A DNA stretch of 64,000 nt. Origin: a bacterium (GTDB taxonomy: Bacteria > Planctomycetota > Planctomycetia > Pirellulales > Pirellulaceae). A program made the translations under genes and the position numbers. Numbering within the stretch: position 1 is the stretch's first letter; each line of letters opens with the position of its first letter. Below, piece after piece: positions 18,181 through 27,987 of this stretch. The stretch covers positions 124,001 through 188,000 of the forward strand of contig WGNR01000010.1 in NCBI GenBank assembly GCA_016124445.1. Reading direction: 5' to 3'. The notes under the pieces are model-generated. The model was not told the origin of the DNA and made no database searches. It was given only the letters and a program-made list of their open reading frames with translations.

Positions 18181-19824
18181 ATGCCTGGCCTGAAGATTAC
18201 TTCCCCTAACAGTTCGCGTGGAATGATTTCCGCGATCGTGATCGGTCTGGCGATGCTGGTTGGTTGCGGCGACAACGTCCAGTTCCGCAACCCCATGGCC
18301 GAGGAGAACCCCAAGCCGAAGCCGGTAGCCGCCCCAAAGACGACTACCACTAAGCCGGCCGCGAAGCCCAAGCCCTCGCCAGAAAAGCAGGCCCGCGAGA
18401 CGATGATTCGCACGACCTCACTACGGGGCGGCGGTGCCAGCCGTTTCACCGGCGGCAAGTCGGTCGGCGTGAATGCTTCGGTGGAAGATAACGTCGATCG
18501 TCTGAGAACTGAAATCGCCAGCAGCATCGACTTCGCACCGACGATGATCGTGTGGGTGGTCGACTCGACCTTGAGCGCGAACGAACTGCGCGGATATTGG
18601 GCTAATGCGACCAAGCAGCTTTACACGGACTTTCAGAAGAAAGGCCTCCCCGGCGGCAAGCCTGCCGATAACCTCTCGACCGCGCTGGTCAGCTTCGGCG
18701 AAAAGACTAACGTACTGCTCGATCCGACAACCGATTTCAGCCAGGTGATCGAAAAGATCGACACGATTGCGACGGATAACTCTGGCAAAGAAGCGACGTT
18801 CGAAACGATCGGCAAGGTGTTGGATCAGTTCGGCCCGATCAAGAAGGATCAGCGGCGCGAATTGTTGGTTGTGGTCGTCACCGATGAGACTGGGGACGAT
18901 GCCAACCAGGTCGATGCGGTTATCGAAAAGGCGAACGCCACCGGCGTGCGGATCTACGGTATCGGTGTGCCGGCACCCATGGGCAAGGCGATGGCCGAAG
19001 TCGCTCCGCAGGAATCTCGCACCGATGGCATGGCTCCGATGCGGCAAGGTCCCGAAACGCGTTACTCGCAGATTCCTGACATGAAGTTCGCCAGCGGCGG
19101 GTTCGGTAGTGACGACATCGACAGCGGCTACGGGCCGTTTGGGTTGAGCTACCTGGCTTACAAAACTCGCGGCGCGTTCTTGATTTCCAGGCTCCGTTCG
19201 GCCGCATGGCCAGGCACCGCGGTTCGCTTTGACGAAGAAGTGATGCGACGCTATCCGCCGCAGTATCTGAGCGAGTCGCAGTATCAAGCGAAGCTTTCCG
19301 AAAACAAGGCGCTCGCGTCGCTCCATCAGGCATCGCAGCTACCTCAGATCGAAGCGCTCGTCTATCCTGCCACGCAGTTCACCGTGGAAGACGAGGCCCG
19401 GCTGAAGAATGCCCTGGATGGTGCTCAGCGAATTGCTGCCCGGCTCGAACCCTTGGTCAACGGTGTCTACGATCCGTTGAACGAAGGTGAGAAGGATCGC
19501 GATAAGATCGTCGACAAGCGATGGCAAGCCAGCTACGATTTGGCCCTCGGACGTGCCGCGGCCGCCAAAGCGCGGGTCGATGGTTACAACCAGATGCTGG
19601 CCATCTTGAAGGGTGGACGGAAGTTCGAAGACCCGTCTCACAATACCTGGAATCTAGAACCGGCCGACACGCTGGAAGAAGCCGGCAGCCGGTTGGAAAA
19701 GGTTCGTGTTCAGGCCAAAGAAGCATTGCAGCGGGTCGTCAAAGAGCATCCTGACACGCCGTGGGCCTATATGGCCGAGAAAGAGCTGGAAATGCCGATC
19801 GGCTGGAAGTGGGTCGAATACTAA
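18181..19824 (+). CDS. Lipoprotein with von Willebrand factor A domain
   Basis: 547-aa exported lipoprotein: hydrophobic segment MISAIVIGLAMLVGC with lipidated C29, then a Pro/Lys/Thr-rich linker (about 40-70) and a vWA domain from about residue 115. The metal-ion site begins D128-S-T-L-S, a DxTxS form of the usual DxSxS. Later elements include ELLVVVVTDETGDDANQVD and VRIYGIGVPAP, the beta-strand/Asp pattern of vWA. The C-terminal 200 residues are helical and charged. It probably mediates protein-protein contact at the envelope. Orientation is divergent from the DJ-1 gene, so the 200-nt gap holds promoters both ways. Confidence 0.8.
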   Translation: MPGLKITSPNSSRGMISAIVIGLAMLVGCGDNVQFRNPMAEENPKPKPVAAPKTTTTKPAAKPKPSPEKQARETMIRTTSLRGGGASRFTGGKSVGVNASVEDNVDRLRTEIASSIDFAPTMIVWVVDSTLSANELRGYWANATKQLYTDFQKKGLPGGKPADNLSTALVSFGEKTNVLLDPTTDFSQVIEKIDTIATDNSGKEATFETIGKVLDQFGPIKKDQRRELLVVVVTDETGDDANQVDAVIEKANATGVRIYGIGVPAPMGKAMAEVAPQESRTDGMAPMRQGPETRYSQIPDMKFASGGFGSDDIDSGYGPFGLSYLAYKTRGAFLISRLRSAAWPGTAVRFDEEVMRRYPPQYLSESQYQAKLSENKALASLHQASQLPQIEALVYPATQFTVEDEARLKNALDGAQRIAARLEPLVNGVYDPLNEGEKDRDKIVDKRWQASYDLALGRAAAAKARVDGYNQMLAILKGGRKFEDPSHNTWNLEPADTLEEAGSRLEKVRVQAKEALQRVVKEHPDTPWAYMAEKELEMPIGWKWVEY

Positions 19825-19852
19825 GCCACTCCGTCTCTTCAGGTACGCTCTT

Positions 19853-19894
19853 AAAAAAACAAAGGTCGGCATCGCAAAAAATACGATGCCGACC
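19853..19894 (-). terminator. Rho-independent terminator (minus strand)
   Basis: An 11-bp stem GGTCGGCATCG (19864-19874) / CGATGCCGACC (19884-19894) with 9-nt loop. Read on the minus strand it is followed by a T-rich tract (19853-19863), so it ends transcripts of the minus-strand HTH gene. It may also act weakly for the vWA gene from the other side. Confidence 0.8.
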
Positions 19895-20062
19895 CAAGCG
19901 GAACGCTTCACAGCGCGGTCTATTCTCGGCCACGATTCCCGGCGAAGCAATTGATTGAATGTAGTTCTCTCGTCGATTAGCAGAAACTAAAGCACACCTT
20001 CAAAGTGCGTTAATCTGCTCACGCAAAACTCCCACTTCTAGGCGGGCCCCAAGCCGAAATCG

Positions 20063-20422
20063 TTACCATCGCTGGGCAATTTTTCGCCGGTCTGTTTCTT
20101 GAATCTCCGATCGAACGATCTGTCCCTTTTCGATCATGTTCTTGACTTTGCACGCCAGGCAAGGCATGTGGGCTCGGCATCCGCATTGCGGACAACGCTC
20201 GATCGGGCCATCGAAGAAGCTGGAGTCAGGTGCCTGGTCCGCTTCGGCCTTGGTGGTCGTCATCGAGGCATGTTTGCCTGTCAAAACGTGGTGAATGGTG
20301 GTTCTTGAGATCCCTGTGATCCGCTTGATTTCCATCTGCGTATGCCCTGCGGCACGCAGTCGATGGATTTCGGCGATTTGATGAGATTGCAGCCGGTTGC
20401 GAGACGCTCGTTGTCGCGACAT
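20063..20422 (-). CDS. HTH protein with C-terminal cysteine cluster, 119 aa
   Basis: A resolvase-like helix-turn-helix (HQIAEIHRLRAAGHTQMEIKRITGISRTTIHHVLTG, residues 14-49) is followed by an acidic linker and a cysteine cluster C77-x2-C80-x-C82 ... C88-x2-C91 that should bind zinc. It is probably a DNA-binding regulator, with an unknown target. ATG 20422 has AGGAG upstream. The frame stays open about 50 codons further up and contains HICSDRCRSRRRE, which may be a remnant or a longer form. A LexA-like box lies about 240 nt upstream. Confidence 0.72.
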   Translation of the reverse strand: MSRQRASRNRLQSHQIAEIHRLRAAGHTQMEIKRITGISRTTIHHVLTGKHASMTTTKAEADQAPDSSFFDGPIERCPQCGCRAHMPCLACKVKNMIEKGQIVRSEIQETDRRKIAQRW

Positions 20423-20650
20423 GATATCCCTGGCTCCTGGTGGTGAAGGTGACAGCGGATCGCTCTCGGCGCGCAGCACTTCCCGTCGGCGGCTCCGGCA
20501 GCGATCGGAACAAATGTGGTTGGAGGACTTCCTGAGAGAGAGTTCGCGTCGCCAATTCCGATGGGCAACGCGAGCGATTCAGGGTTTTAGATGCGATCGG
20601 ACGGCGATCGCTGCCGGCAGCGCCCAGGCTGACTAGGTTGTCTTAACCAG

Positions 20651-20688
20651 ATAAACGATACTGTACAAAAGTACAGTAAAGTTGGCAA
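20651..20688 (-). promoter_or_regulatory. Minus-strand promoter with embedded LexA-like operator
   Basis: The 20-nt palindrome TACTGTACAAAAGTACAGTA at 20659-20678 has the CTGT-N8-ACAG form of the gammaproteobacterial LexA box. On the minus strand, TTGCCA and TACAGT separated by 17 nt form a sigma70-like -35/-10 pair, and the palindrome fills the spacer and -10. The first gene downstream is the HTH/cysteine protein. Confidence 0.55.
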
Positions 20689-20758
20689 GCGTTTCCTAGT
20701 CCAAAATGTTGGGGTGCTGTAAGGGGGAAAGACACTACTCTTTCGCTGAAAGATTGCC

Positions 20759-21526
20759 TCACGACATGCTCGCCCACAGGTCTTCCACATCCTTTTTGAC
20801 CCGAGCAAGTTCCTCTTTCAATTGGTCGACTTCCGCGCGAAGTTGCGCGATCTCGGCGCTGCCTGACGAACCATTCGAAACGTTGCTGGAAGGCGGAGGA
20901 GAAGAGGCCGGCGCTACCGCAGGGGCTGAAGGTGGCGGTGTTGGGGCAGGTGCTTCGGTTTCAACCCGCACCGGTTGCCCACTTCCGAGTTGTTCTCGCT
21001 GCTGAGCCAGTTCTTTTTCGCTGAACAGTCCATGCGTAACGATCTGGCCGCGTCCTTTGGGCGTTAGCGGCACAACTAGTTTCTTTCGCTGCAACTCATC
21101 TAATAGCGGTTGCAGCGAACCCATATCCGGGATCTTGCCCATGCGATTGGCGCGGCCGCGAAGTTCGCCGACCGTTTGGGCCCCGCGCAGCAACAGTTCG
21201 GCCATGATGGCCAGTTCGTCCCCGTCGCAGCCAAGCCAGTCTTTGGCATAGTGCCGAAACTTGGCGACTCGGCCGTCGCCATGCACTTCCGCGGTTGCCC
21301 CCATGTCGCGAAGTTGTTCGAGCGCTTCCTCGACCTCCCAGCCTTCCAGGTTCATCTGGGGATCGCGGTTGCTCTTCTGATTGCAACCGGTCGTCAATCC
21401 GTTGAGCGACAACGGATAGGCGTCAGGCGTCGTCTTGGCCTTTTCGATCAGCACGCCCAGGACGCGCCGTTGAGTCTTGGTCAAAGGACGCCAAGCTGGT
21501 GGTGGGGACTGCATTGGTTCCGACAT
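20759..21526 (-). CDS. YceH/DUF480 family protein
   Basis: 255-aa member of the YceH (DUF480) family, which folds as paired winged helices. Family signatures are LTKTQRRVLGVLIEKAKTTPDAYPLS, TGCNQKSNRDP and ELLLRGAQTVGELRGR. The C-terminal 70 residues add a Pro/Ala-rich linker and a predicted coiled coil (SAEIAQLRAEVDQLKEELAR), an extension beyond the usual 215 aa that may allow oligomerisation. The biochemical role is not established for the family. AGGAAG precedes the ATG. Confidence 0.9.
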   Translation of the reverse strand: MSEPMQSPPPAWRPLTKTQRRVLGVLIEKAKTTPDAYPLSLNGLTTGCNQKSNRDPQMNLEGWEVEEALEQLRDMGATAEVHGDGRVAKFRHYAKDWLGCDGDELAIMAELLLRGAQTVGELRGRANRMGKIPDMGSLQPLLDELQRKKLVVPLTPKGRGQIVTHGLFSEKELAQQREQLGSGQPVRVETEAPAPTPPPSAPAVAPASSPPPSSNVSNGSSGSAEIAQLRAEVDQLKEELARVKKDVEDLWASMS

Positions 21527-21636
21527 GGTGATCTTCCTGCGGGCATGATGAGATGTTTGCCGCGCAGGATACGATGCCTAGTGCCGGAAGGCAAGCCACC
21601 GCCTAGAAGTCGAGTCGGTGGCCAGACCGTGCCCAA

Positions 21637-22149
21637 CTAGCCTTCGGCGGTCACGTCGCGCGCCGCTGGAATCAGAAACTCCAGGTGGTGCTGACAATGC
21701 CAGAGGTGAACCTTGCGCCACTGCTCGTCGGTCAGTTCGCCAAAGATCGGCGAAGCAACGAACTGGGCGTTGGGGTCCTGGACCCGCGCGATCGCAGCCT
21801 CCAGGCGAGGCATGGCGACATCGTCGGCCGCCCACTCATCGGGAGTCAATGTTTTCAGCGTCGGCAGCTTGGCCGGCATTCGCTCGTTGCGAAGCATCTT
21901 GCTCAGATACATCATTCGAGCGAACGGTCGGATCAAGGACGCGTAGAACGGTGCCGGCGGAAATCCGTCCAGCGACGCATTCATGAACATGGATACGTGA
22001 TCGCAAATTTGCCCAAGCGACCATTTGGCTACGCGATGGTAACCAACGCGAGAGAGACTTCTTGCTTCTTTTAAAACGTCTTCGAACGTTTCTAAATGAA
22101 GCTCGCGCCGCGACAGCTTGTCGCTGGCACCGTTTCGATGAAAGCTCAT
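21637..22149 (-). CDS. DUF1569 / DinB-like protein
   Basis: 170-aa protein of the DUF1569 family, related to DinB-type four-helix bundles. Visible are KWSLGQICDHVSMFMNASLDG in the first half and the closing HLWHCQHHLEFL with the His residues that form the likely metal site together with H in CDHVS. No specific function is known. It is monocistronic, 110 nt upstream of the YceH gene on the same strand. Confidence 0.82.
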   Translation of the reverse strand: MSFHRNGASDKLSRRELHLETFEDVLKEARSLSRVGYHRVAKWSLGQICDHVSMFMNASLDGFPPAPFYASLIRPFARMMYLSKMLRNERMPAKLPTLKTLTPDEWAADDVAMPRLEAAIARVQDPNAQFVASPIFGELTDEQWRKVHLWHCQHHLEFLIPAARDVTAEG

Positions 22150-22346
22150 AACACACCGTACTAAAGCTGGTCCAGGGGTGGGCTCGCAACGGTAGCGTGC
22201 CCCTTGGCAATGTGGGGGGTGCCTCTGGATTTAGAAGAACCGGCGCGGTTCCGAACGCGCATGTTTCTTCTGCATCGGTGCCTAGCTTCTTCTGTTCGCT
22301 GCTCTCTAGAACGAAAGCGTTTGATAAGCTCGAAGACGTATGAGCT

Positions 22347-23258
22347 TTATTGAATGATACGATCGTCTTCTTGCTGATCGACTCGAGGGGTTTGACCGCC
22401 CCGGAGGATACTATTTCCTTCGAACAACGTCCGCTGATCGATAGGAGCCGGGTCGAGCCAATCCGATTCCTCGAACTGACCGCTCTGACTATAAGCTGCC
22501 AAAGCGTTCTTATAACAGGTTAACTCAACGTGCTCTTGCGGGACACCCCGCTCCAGCATCAAATTTCCCGTTTTCGGAACGGCCAATGGATCTGAGACTC
22601 CCCAGTCGGCGGAGGAGTCGACAATGATTCGCTCAGGTCCATACTTCTTGACTACTTCGACCATCCGTTCGTTGCCCATCTTGGTCTTCGGATAGATGGT
22701 GAACGCCGCCCAATAGCCGCGCCGCAATACCTCTTCACAGGTCTCTTCGTTGTTGTGGTCGATGACCACCAAATGGGGTGGAATCTCGTGCTCTTCGATG
22801 ATGTCCATGCTGCGATAGGTGCCCTGCTTTTTGTTGCGATGCGGCGTATGGATCAGCACCGGCAGATCGACCTGCTTGGCCATTTCCAGTTGTAGACGCA
22901 GGTACTTTTCTTCCAGGGCGGTCATATCGTCGAAGCCGATCTCGCCAACTGCGACCACGTTTTCTTTCGCCAGGAAGAGCGGCATGATCTCCATGACCTG
23001 TTCGGCGAGCGCCTCGTTATTGGCTTCCTTCGAGTTCAAACCGATGGTGCAGTAATGGCGGATACCGAACTGCGCGGCTCGAAACTTTTCGAAGCCGACC
23101 AGGCTGCTGAAGTAGTCCTGGAACGAACCAACATTGGTTCGCGGCTGCCCGAGCCAGAAAGCAGGCTCGATGATCGCAGCCACGCCGGCCGCCGCCATCG
23201 CTTCGTAGTCGTCGGTGGTTCGCGAAGTAACGTGAATATGTGGGTCGATGAATTTCAT
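22347..23258 (-). CDS. eboB: EboB-like TatD-family metal-dependent hydrolase
   Basis: 303-aa TIM-barrel amidohydrolase. Metal ligands are apparent in FIDPHIH (H7, H9), VGEIGFDD, LIHTPHR, VVIDHNNEE and VDSSADWG. The upstream gene is an unmistakable EboA, and in ebo clusters a TatD-like hydrolase (EboB) is encoded next to EboA, which supports this assignment over generic TatD DNase. Ebo proteins are implicated in traffic or modification of a metabolite. The gene starts 23 nt after eboA ends, so they form an operon. Confidence 0.82.
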   Translation of the reverse strand: MKFIDPHIHVTSRTTDDYEAMAAAGVAAIIEPAFWLGQPRTNVGSFQDYFSSLVGFEKFRAAQFGIRHYCTIGLNSKEANNEALAEQVMEIMPLFLAKENVVAVGEIGFDDMTALEEKYLRLQLEMAKQVDLPVLIHTPHRNKKQGTYRSMDIIEEHEIPPHLVVIDHNNEETCEEVLRRGYWAAFTIYPKTKMGNERMVEVVKKYGPERIIVDSSADWGVSDPLAVPKTGNLMLERGVPQEHVELTCYKNALAAYSQSGQFEESDWLDPAPIDQRTLFEGNSILRGGQTPRVDQQEDDRIIQ

Positions 23259-23281
23259 GTTGGTTCTTCGGGGGCTGGTGA

Positions 23282-24151
23282 TCAGTAAGCTTGCTGGGCG
23301 ATCTGTTGCCAGGTGATCTCACCTCGTTCGGCCCGAGCAGCAACTTCAGGATTCGATTTCAAAATGACATCGGCTTCGTCCGACGCGGTCGACACAAGTG
23401 CCAATGCGATCGCCGATTGTTCGAGCAACTCGCCGGAAGCGAACAACGCCTTCATGTCTTCCAGGGCGACCTCGTCGGCAAACGGAGCAGCGACGCGCCA
23501 CAGCTCGACCGGAATGGGCCGCTTGGCGGCGCGGCGTTCGTGCGCGTAGTCGATCAGCATCCGAGCCAACTCGGGATTAACCCGCTGATCGAGCCCTTCG
23601 ATCGGGTCGAGTGCCGCCCCGATAAACAGCGATTTGAGAACCATCTGGTTCCAGGTTGCCTCGGGCATCAATTCCTTCGGCAAAGGATTGCCATGGGCGA
23701 TCGACTCGAAGACTGTCTTGATATTCGTCCGCGTCCCTTCGGACAGTCGGTCGTCGAAAAGTTCCTGATGCGGTAGAAGCTGTAGCGCCTGGTATAGGCA
23801 AATCTGCTCGCGAATCTCGGCCGTTTGGAACAGCTTTTCGATCGTCGTGTGATATTGCGCGTCGTCTTCCGACGGAATCGACATCAACATAAGCACGCGG
23901 GCCGCTTGATCTATGGTCCACGTATTCGGCTGCCAGCCGGGGCGAGCCTCGGAGGCGTCGTTCAGATCTCGCTCGGTCAGTTGGAGGTCAACTTTGCCGA
24001 CCTTGCGCGGAGCGAATCCGAAGCCCATGAAGAGTGCCTGTTTGTCGCCGGCGGCGATCGCTTCGCGCTGGCCATCCAGCCACGCCCGGCCGGCATCCGA
24101 GGCCTGACGCAAGATCCAATTCTCTAACAGTTGCTTTGGCGTGTACGACAT
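23282..24151 (-). CDS. eboA: EboA-family metabolite traffic protein
   Basis: 289 aa from ATG 24151 (MSYTPKQLLENW), with an in-frame TTG seven codons earlier as alternative. Family hallmarks are dense: FGFAPRKVGK, WTIDQAARVLML, LYQALQLLPH, EGTRTNIKTVFESIAHGNP, WNQMVLKSLFIG, GLDQRVNPELARMLIDYAHERRAA and ELWRVAAPF. EboA belongs to the ebo cluster known from cyanobacterial scytonemin loci and other bacteria. Its molecular role is unresolved. Only eboA and eboB occur here. Confidence 0.9.
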   Translation of the reverse strand: MSYTPKQLLENWILRQASDAGRAWLDGQREAIAAGDKQALFMGFGFAPRKVGKVDLQLTERDLNDASEARPGWQPNTWTIDQAARVLMLMSIPSEDDAQYHTTIEKLFQTAEIREQICLYQALQLLPHQELFDDRLSEGTRTNIKTVFESIAHGNPLPKELMPEATWNQMVLKSLFIGAALDPIEGLDQRVNPELARMLIDYAHERRAAKRPIPVELWRVAAPFADEVALEDMKALFASGELLEQSAIALALVSTASDEADVILKSNPEVAARAERGEITWQQIAQQAY

Positions 24152-24344
24152 ATAAGGCGACCTGATTGTCAAACGGAGTGGATCTTGCCGCTGATCATTG
24201 CGTTAAGGCTCCTCTTTCAGCCTAAGTCTTGACCCTTTCCAAGGCAAGGTGTTCCCCCAGTCGAGCGAAACATCGTGACGGAGGTGGTGCAATTTCTCTA
24301 TTATGGGTTGCGGATGAACGTCGGCGGAAGTTTGTGGCCAAGCA

Positions 24345-25785
<1,441 letters not shown>

Positions 25786-26796
25786 ATGACGCCAGAGTCT
25801 TCCGGTCCCTCGCAGGCAAGCCCTGTGACTTCGTTGTCTACCACGTCGGATCGCCCGCTATCGATGGACACCTCACCCAGGTTGCTTCCTGATGTGGCGA
25901 ACGATACGGCTCCGCAGTTTCAATCATCGATCGATCGCGTCGGCATGTCGGGTATCGAGGTCGCGATTCTCCTGCAAGGGGAAGATGGCATCTTGATGCG
26001 AACGCCGGCCAAGGTCGACGCCTACGTCAGCCTGGACGATCCGTCGACCAAAGGCATCCACATGTCGCGGCTCTACTTGAGCCTGCAGAATGAACTGCAC
26101 ACCGAGTTCTCTCGGAAGCAGATCGAACGGATCCTGGGCCAGTTCCTGGAAACGCACAACGAGATGAGCCAGTCGGCCTACGTGAAGTTTTCGTTCGAGC
26201 ACATGATTCAGCGGGCATCGCTGCTGTCAGACAATCGTGCCTGGCGTAGCTATCCGGTCCAGATCGAAGCCCTGCGACGCGGTTCGGAAGTCACCTATCG
26301 CGTACACGTTCGCTTGACCTATTCGAGCGCGTGCCCGTGCTCAGCGGCTCTCTCGCGGCAATTGCTTCAGCAGCAGTTTGAAGAACAGTTCTACGGTCAT
26401 AACTGGATGAGCGCCTCGACGGTGCTGAATTGGCTGGGCTCGAATAACACGCTGATTGCCGTTCCTCATAGTCAGCGGAGCCATGCTGATATCGTGGTTG
26501 ATTTGGACCAGTCGCGTAATGATTTGCCTTTCGTCGAAGTGATCGAGCGAACCGAAGGGGTGCTGAACACGGCCGTGCAAGCCGCAGTCAAGCGTGCCGA
26601 CGAACAGGAATTTGCCCGGCTCAATGGCGAGAACCTGATGTTCTGCGAGGACGCCGCTCGGCGAATGAAGTCGGCGATCGATCCGATGCCGGGCGTGATC
26701 GACTATCGCATCCAGGCCAGCCACTTCGAGAGCCTGCATCCGCACGATGCGGTTGCGATCGTGGTGAAGGGCGTCCCTGGCGGACTAGTTCCTTAA
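25786..26796 (+). CDS. folE2: GTP cyclohydrolase I type 2 (FolE2/GCYH-IB)
   Basis: Converts GTP to dihydroneopterin triphosphate, the first step to folate-type and methanopterin-type cofactors and queuosine. Family features are IDRVGMSGIEVAILL near residue 50, SLDDPSTKGIHMSRLY, the cysteine motif SSACPCSAALSRQLL and the C-terminal VIDYRIQASHFESLHPHDAV. AAGGAA six nucleotides before ATG 25786 fixes the start, giving 336 aa. It fits with the tetrahydromethanopterin-related FhcB elsewhere in the window, because H4MPT also derives from this product. Confidence 0.95.
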   Translation: MTPESSGPSQASPVTSLSTTSDRPLSMDTSPRLLPDVANDTAPQFQSSIDRVGMSGIEVAILLQGEDGILMRTPAKVDAYVSLDDPSTKGIHMSRLYLSLQNELHTEFSRKQIERILGQFLETHNEMSQSAYVKFSFEHMIQRASLLSDNRAWRSYPVQIEALRRGSEVTYRVHVRLTYSSACPCSAALSRQLLQQQFEEQFYGHNWMSASTVLNWLGSNNTLIAVPHSQRSHADIVVDLDQSRNDLPFVEVIERTEGVLNTAVQAAVKRADEQEFARLNGENLMFCEDAARRMKSAIDPMPGVIDYRIQASHFESLHPHDAVAIVVKGVPGGLVP

Positions 26797-26852
26797 CGGC
26801 GTTGCTGGAATGGTCCGGCGTTGAACTCGATCGAAATATCGCCCAAGATTTG

Positions 26853-26886
26853 AAGGCGGCCTAAGCATGTGCTCGGCCGCCTTTTT
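26853..26886 (+). terminator. Rho-independent terminator after folE2
   Basis: Stem AAGGCGGCC (26853-26861) / GGCCGCCTT (26875-26883) runs straight into a T run ending at 26886. Confidence 0.9.
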
Positions 26887-26918
26887 GCTTTGCCAACCTT
26901 TGCAGGATCAGTTGCCCT

Positions 26919-27266
26919 GTGTCATCCAGCGAAAACGAATTGACCTTGCGCCAGGCCCAGGCCGACGTCGATCAGTGGATTCAAACGATCGGAGTGCGGT
27001 ACTTTTCAGAGCTGACGAACCTGGCCCAGTTGGTGGAAGAAGTGGGCGAAGTGGCCCGGATTATCTCGCGGACCTACGGCGAGCAAAGCTTCAAGCCGTC
27101 GGACGAAAAGGTCGAGCTATCGGACGAATTGGCCGACGTGTTGTTTGTAGTGATCTGCCTGGCCAATCAAACAGGTGTCGATCTGACCGAGGCACTTCGT
27201 CGAAACCTGGAAAAGAAAACAAAACGGGACGCAACGCGGCATCAACAGAACGAAAAGCTGCAGTGA
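26919..27266 (+). CDS. MazG-like nucleotide pyrophosphohydrolase
   Basis: 115-aa all-alpha NTP pyrophosphohydrolase of the MazG/dUTPase-like superfamily. The metal-binding pattern is present: NLAQLVEEVGEVARII (ExxE) and KVELSDELADVLFVVICLAN (ExxD). Such single-domain proteins hydrolyse non-canonical or excess NTPs to NMP and pyrophosphate. The C-terminal 20 residues are charged. GTG at 26919 is the likely start (gtgtcatcc), with no strong ribosome site, and it follows the folE2 terminator by 32 nt. Confidence 0.9.
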   Translation: MSSSENELTLRQAQADVDQWIQTIGVRYFSELTNLAQLVEEVGEVARIISRTYGEQSFKPSDEKVELSDELADVLFVVICLANQTGVDLTEALRRNLEKKTKRDATRHQQNEKLQ

Positions 27267-27521
27267 GCAGCAATTCCCCGAAAACGGGGTACTGGCAAGA
27301 AGCCGTGAAAAATGGTACGATGCTAGATGCTGTGGAAAAAATGGCGATTAATCCACTGGGGCATGGTAGCCACCTGGGAGATTTGCTGCAGATTCCGGGC
27401 TGTTGAACCTTATTGCACCTTGTGTGCTCGTTTCGACAGGCAGCACCCGACTTTATGGAGGAAGTCGCCAATTTGATAGCAGGAGGCTAAGCTCTTCGAT
27501 TCCTCACTATAGGAGCTTCCC

Positions 27522-27737
27522 ATGCTGACCGAAGGCGAAAAGAAAGTCCTGAGAACATTCCGCCAATACTTGATGGATCCAGGCCGAATGCTCTGCTTCA
27601 CGGGCCCCATGCTCGCAACTCACAAGAATTCACTCACCAGACTGGTCAAGCGGGAATACCTGGTTCCTGAATCTTTCAAAGGCGCTTACAGCCTGACCAA
27701 CGCAGGGTTCCAAGCCATGCGTACCTGCGGAAAATAA
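27522..27737 (+). CDS. Small protein, 71 aa, possible winged-helix
   Basis: I do not recognise the family. The sequence starts MLTEGEKKVLRTFRQYLMDP and ends SLTNAGFQAMRTCGK, basic overall, and the helix-helix-Lys/Arg-strand order (KNSLTRLVKREYLVPESFKGAYSLTNAGF) resembles a MarR/winged-helix reader domain. AGGAG precedes ATG 27522 at good distance, and a strong terminator follows, so it is very likely expressed on its own. Confidence 0.72.
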   Translation: MLTEGEKKVLRTFRQYLMDPGRMLCFTGPMLATHKNSLTRLVKREYLVPESFKGAYSLTNAGFQAMRTCGK

Positions 27738-27768
27738 CGACTCAGTTACTTGGTCGAGTTTCCATATT

Positions 27769-27807
27769 GGGTGTCGGTTTGACTTCGGTCGGCCGACACC
27801 CTTTTTT
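27769..27807 (+). terminator. Rho-independent terminator after 71-aa gene
   Basis: Nine-bp stem GGGTGTCGG (27769-27777) / CCGACACCC (27793-27801) followed by six T. Confidence 0.92.
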
Positions 27808-27987
27808 CTTACATCCTGAGCCAGAGCAACCCCACTGCCAGGAGGCCAACCCGGAGATGATCCGGCGGAAAGTGGCAAGGACGCCACATGCTCTTGGTTT
27901 TTCTCGTTTGCCTGTCCAATTCCGGCAACTTCGGCTCTCTTTTAACGGACATCCTGCTCGCCTTCTGTGCCCCTTTGTGTGAACGCC

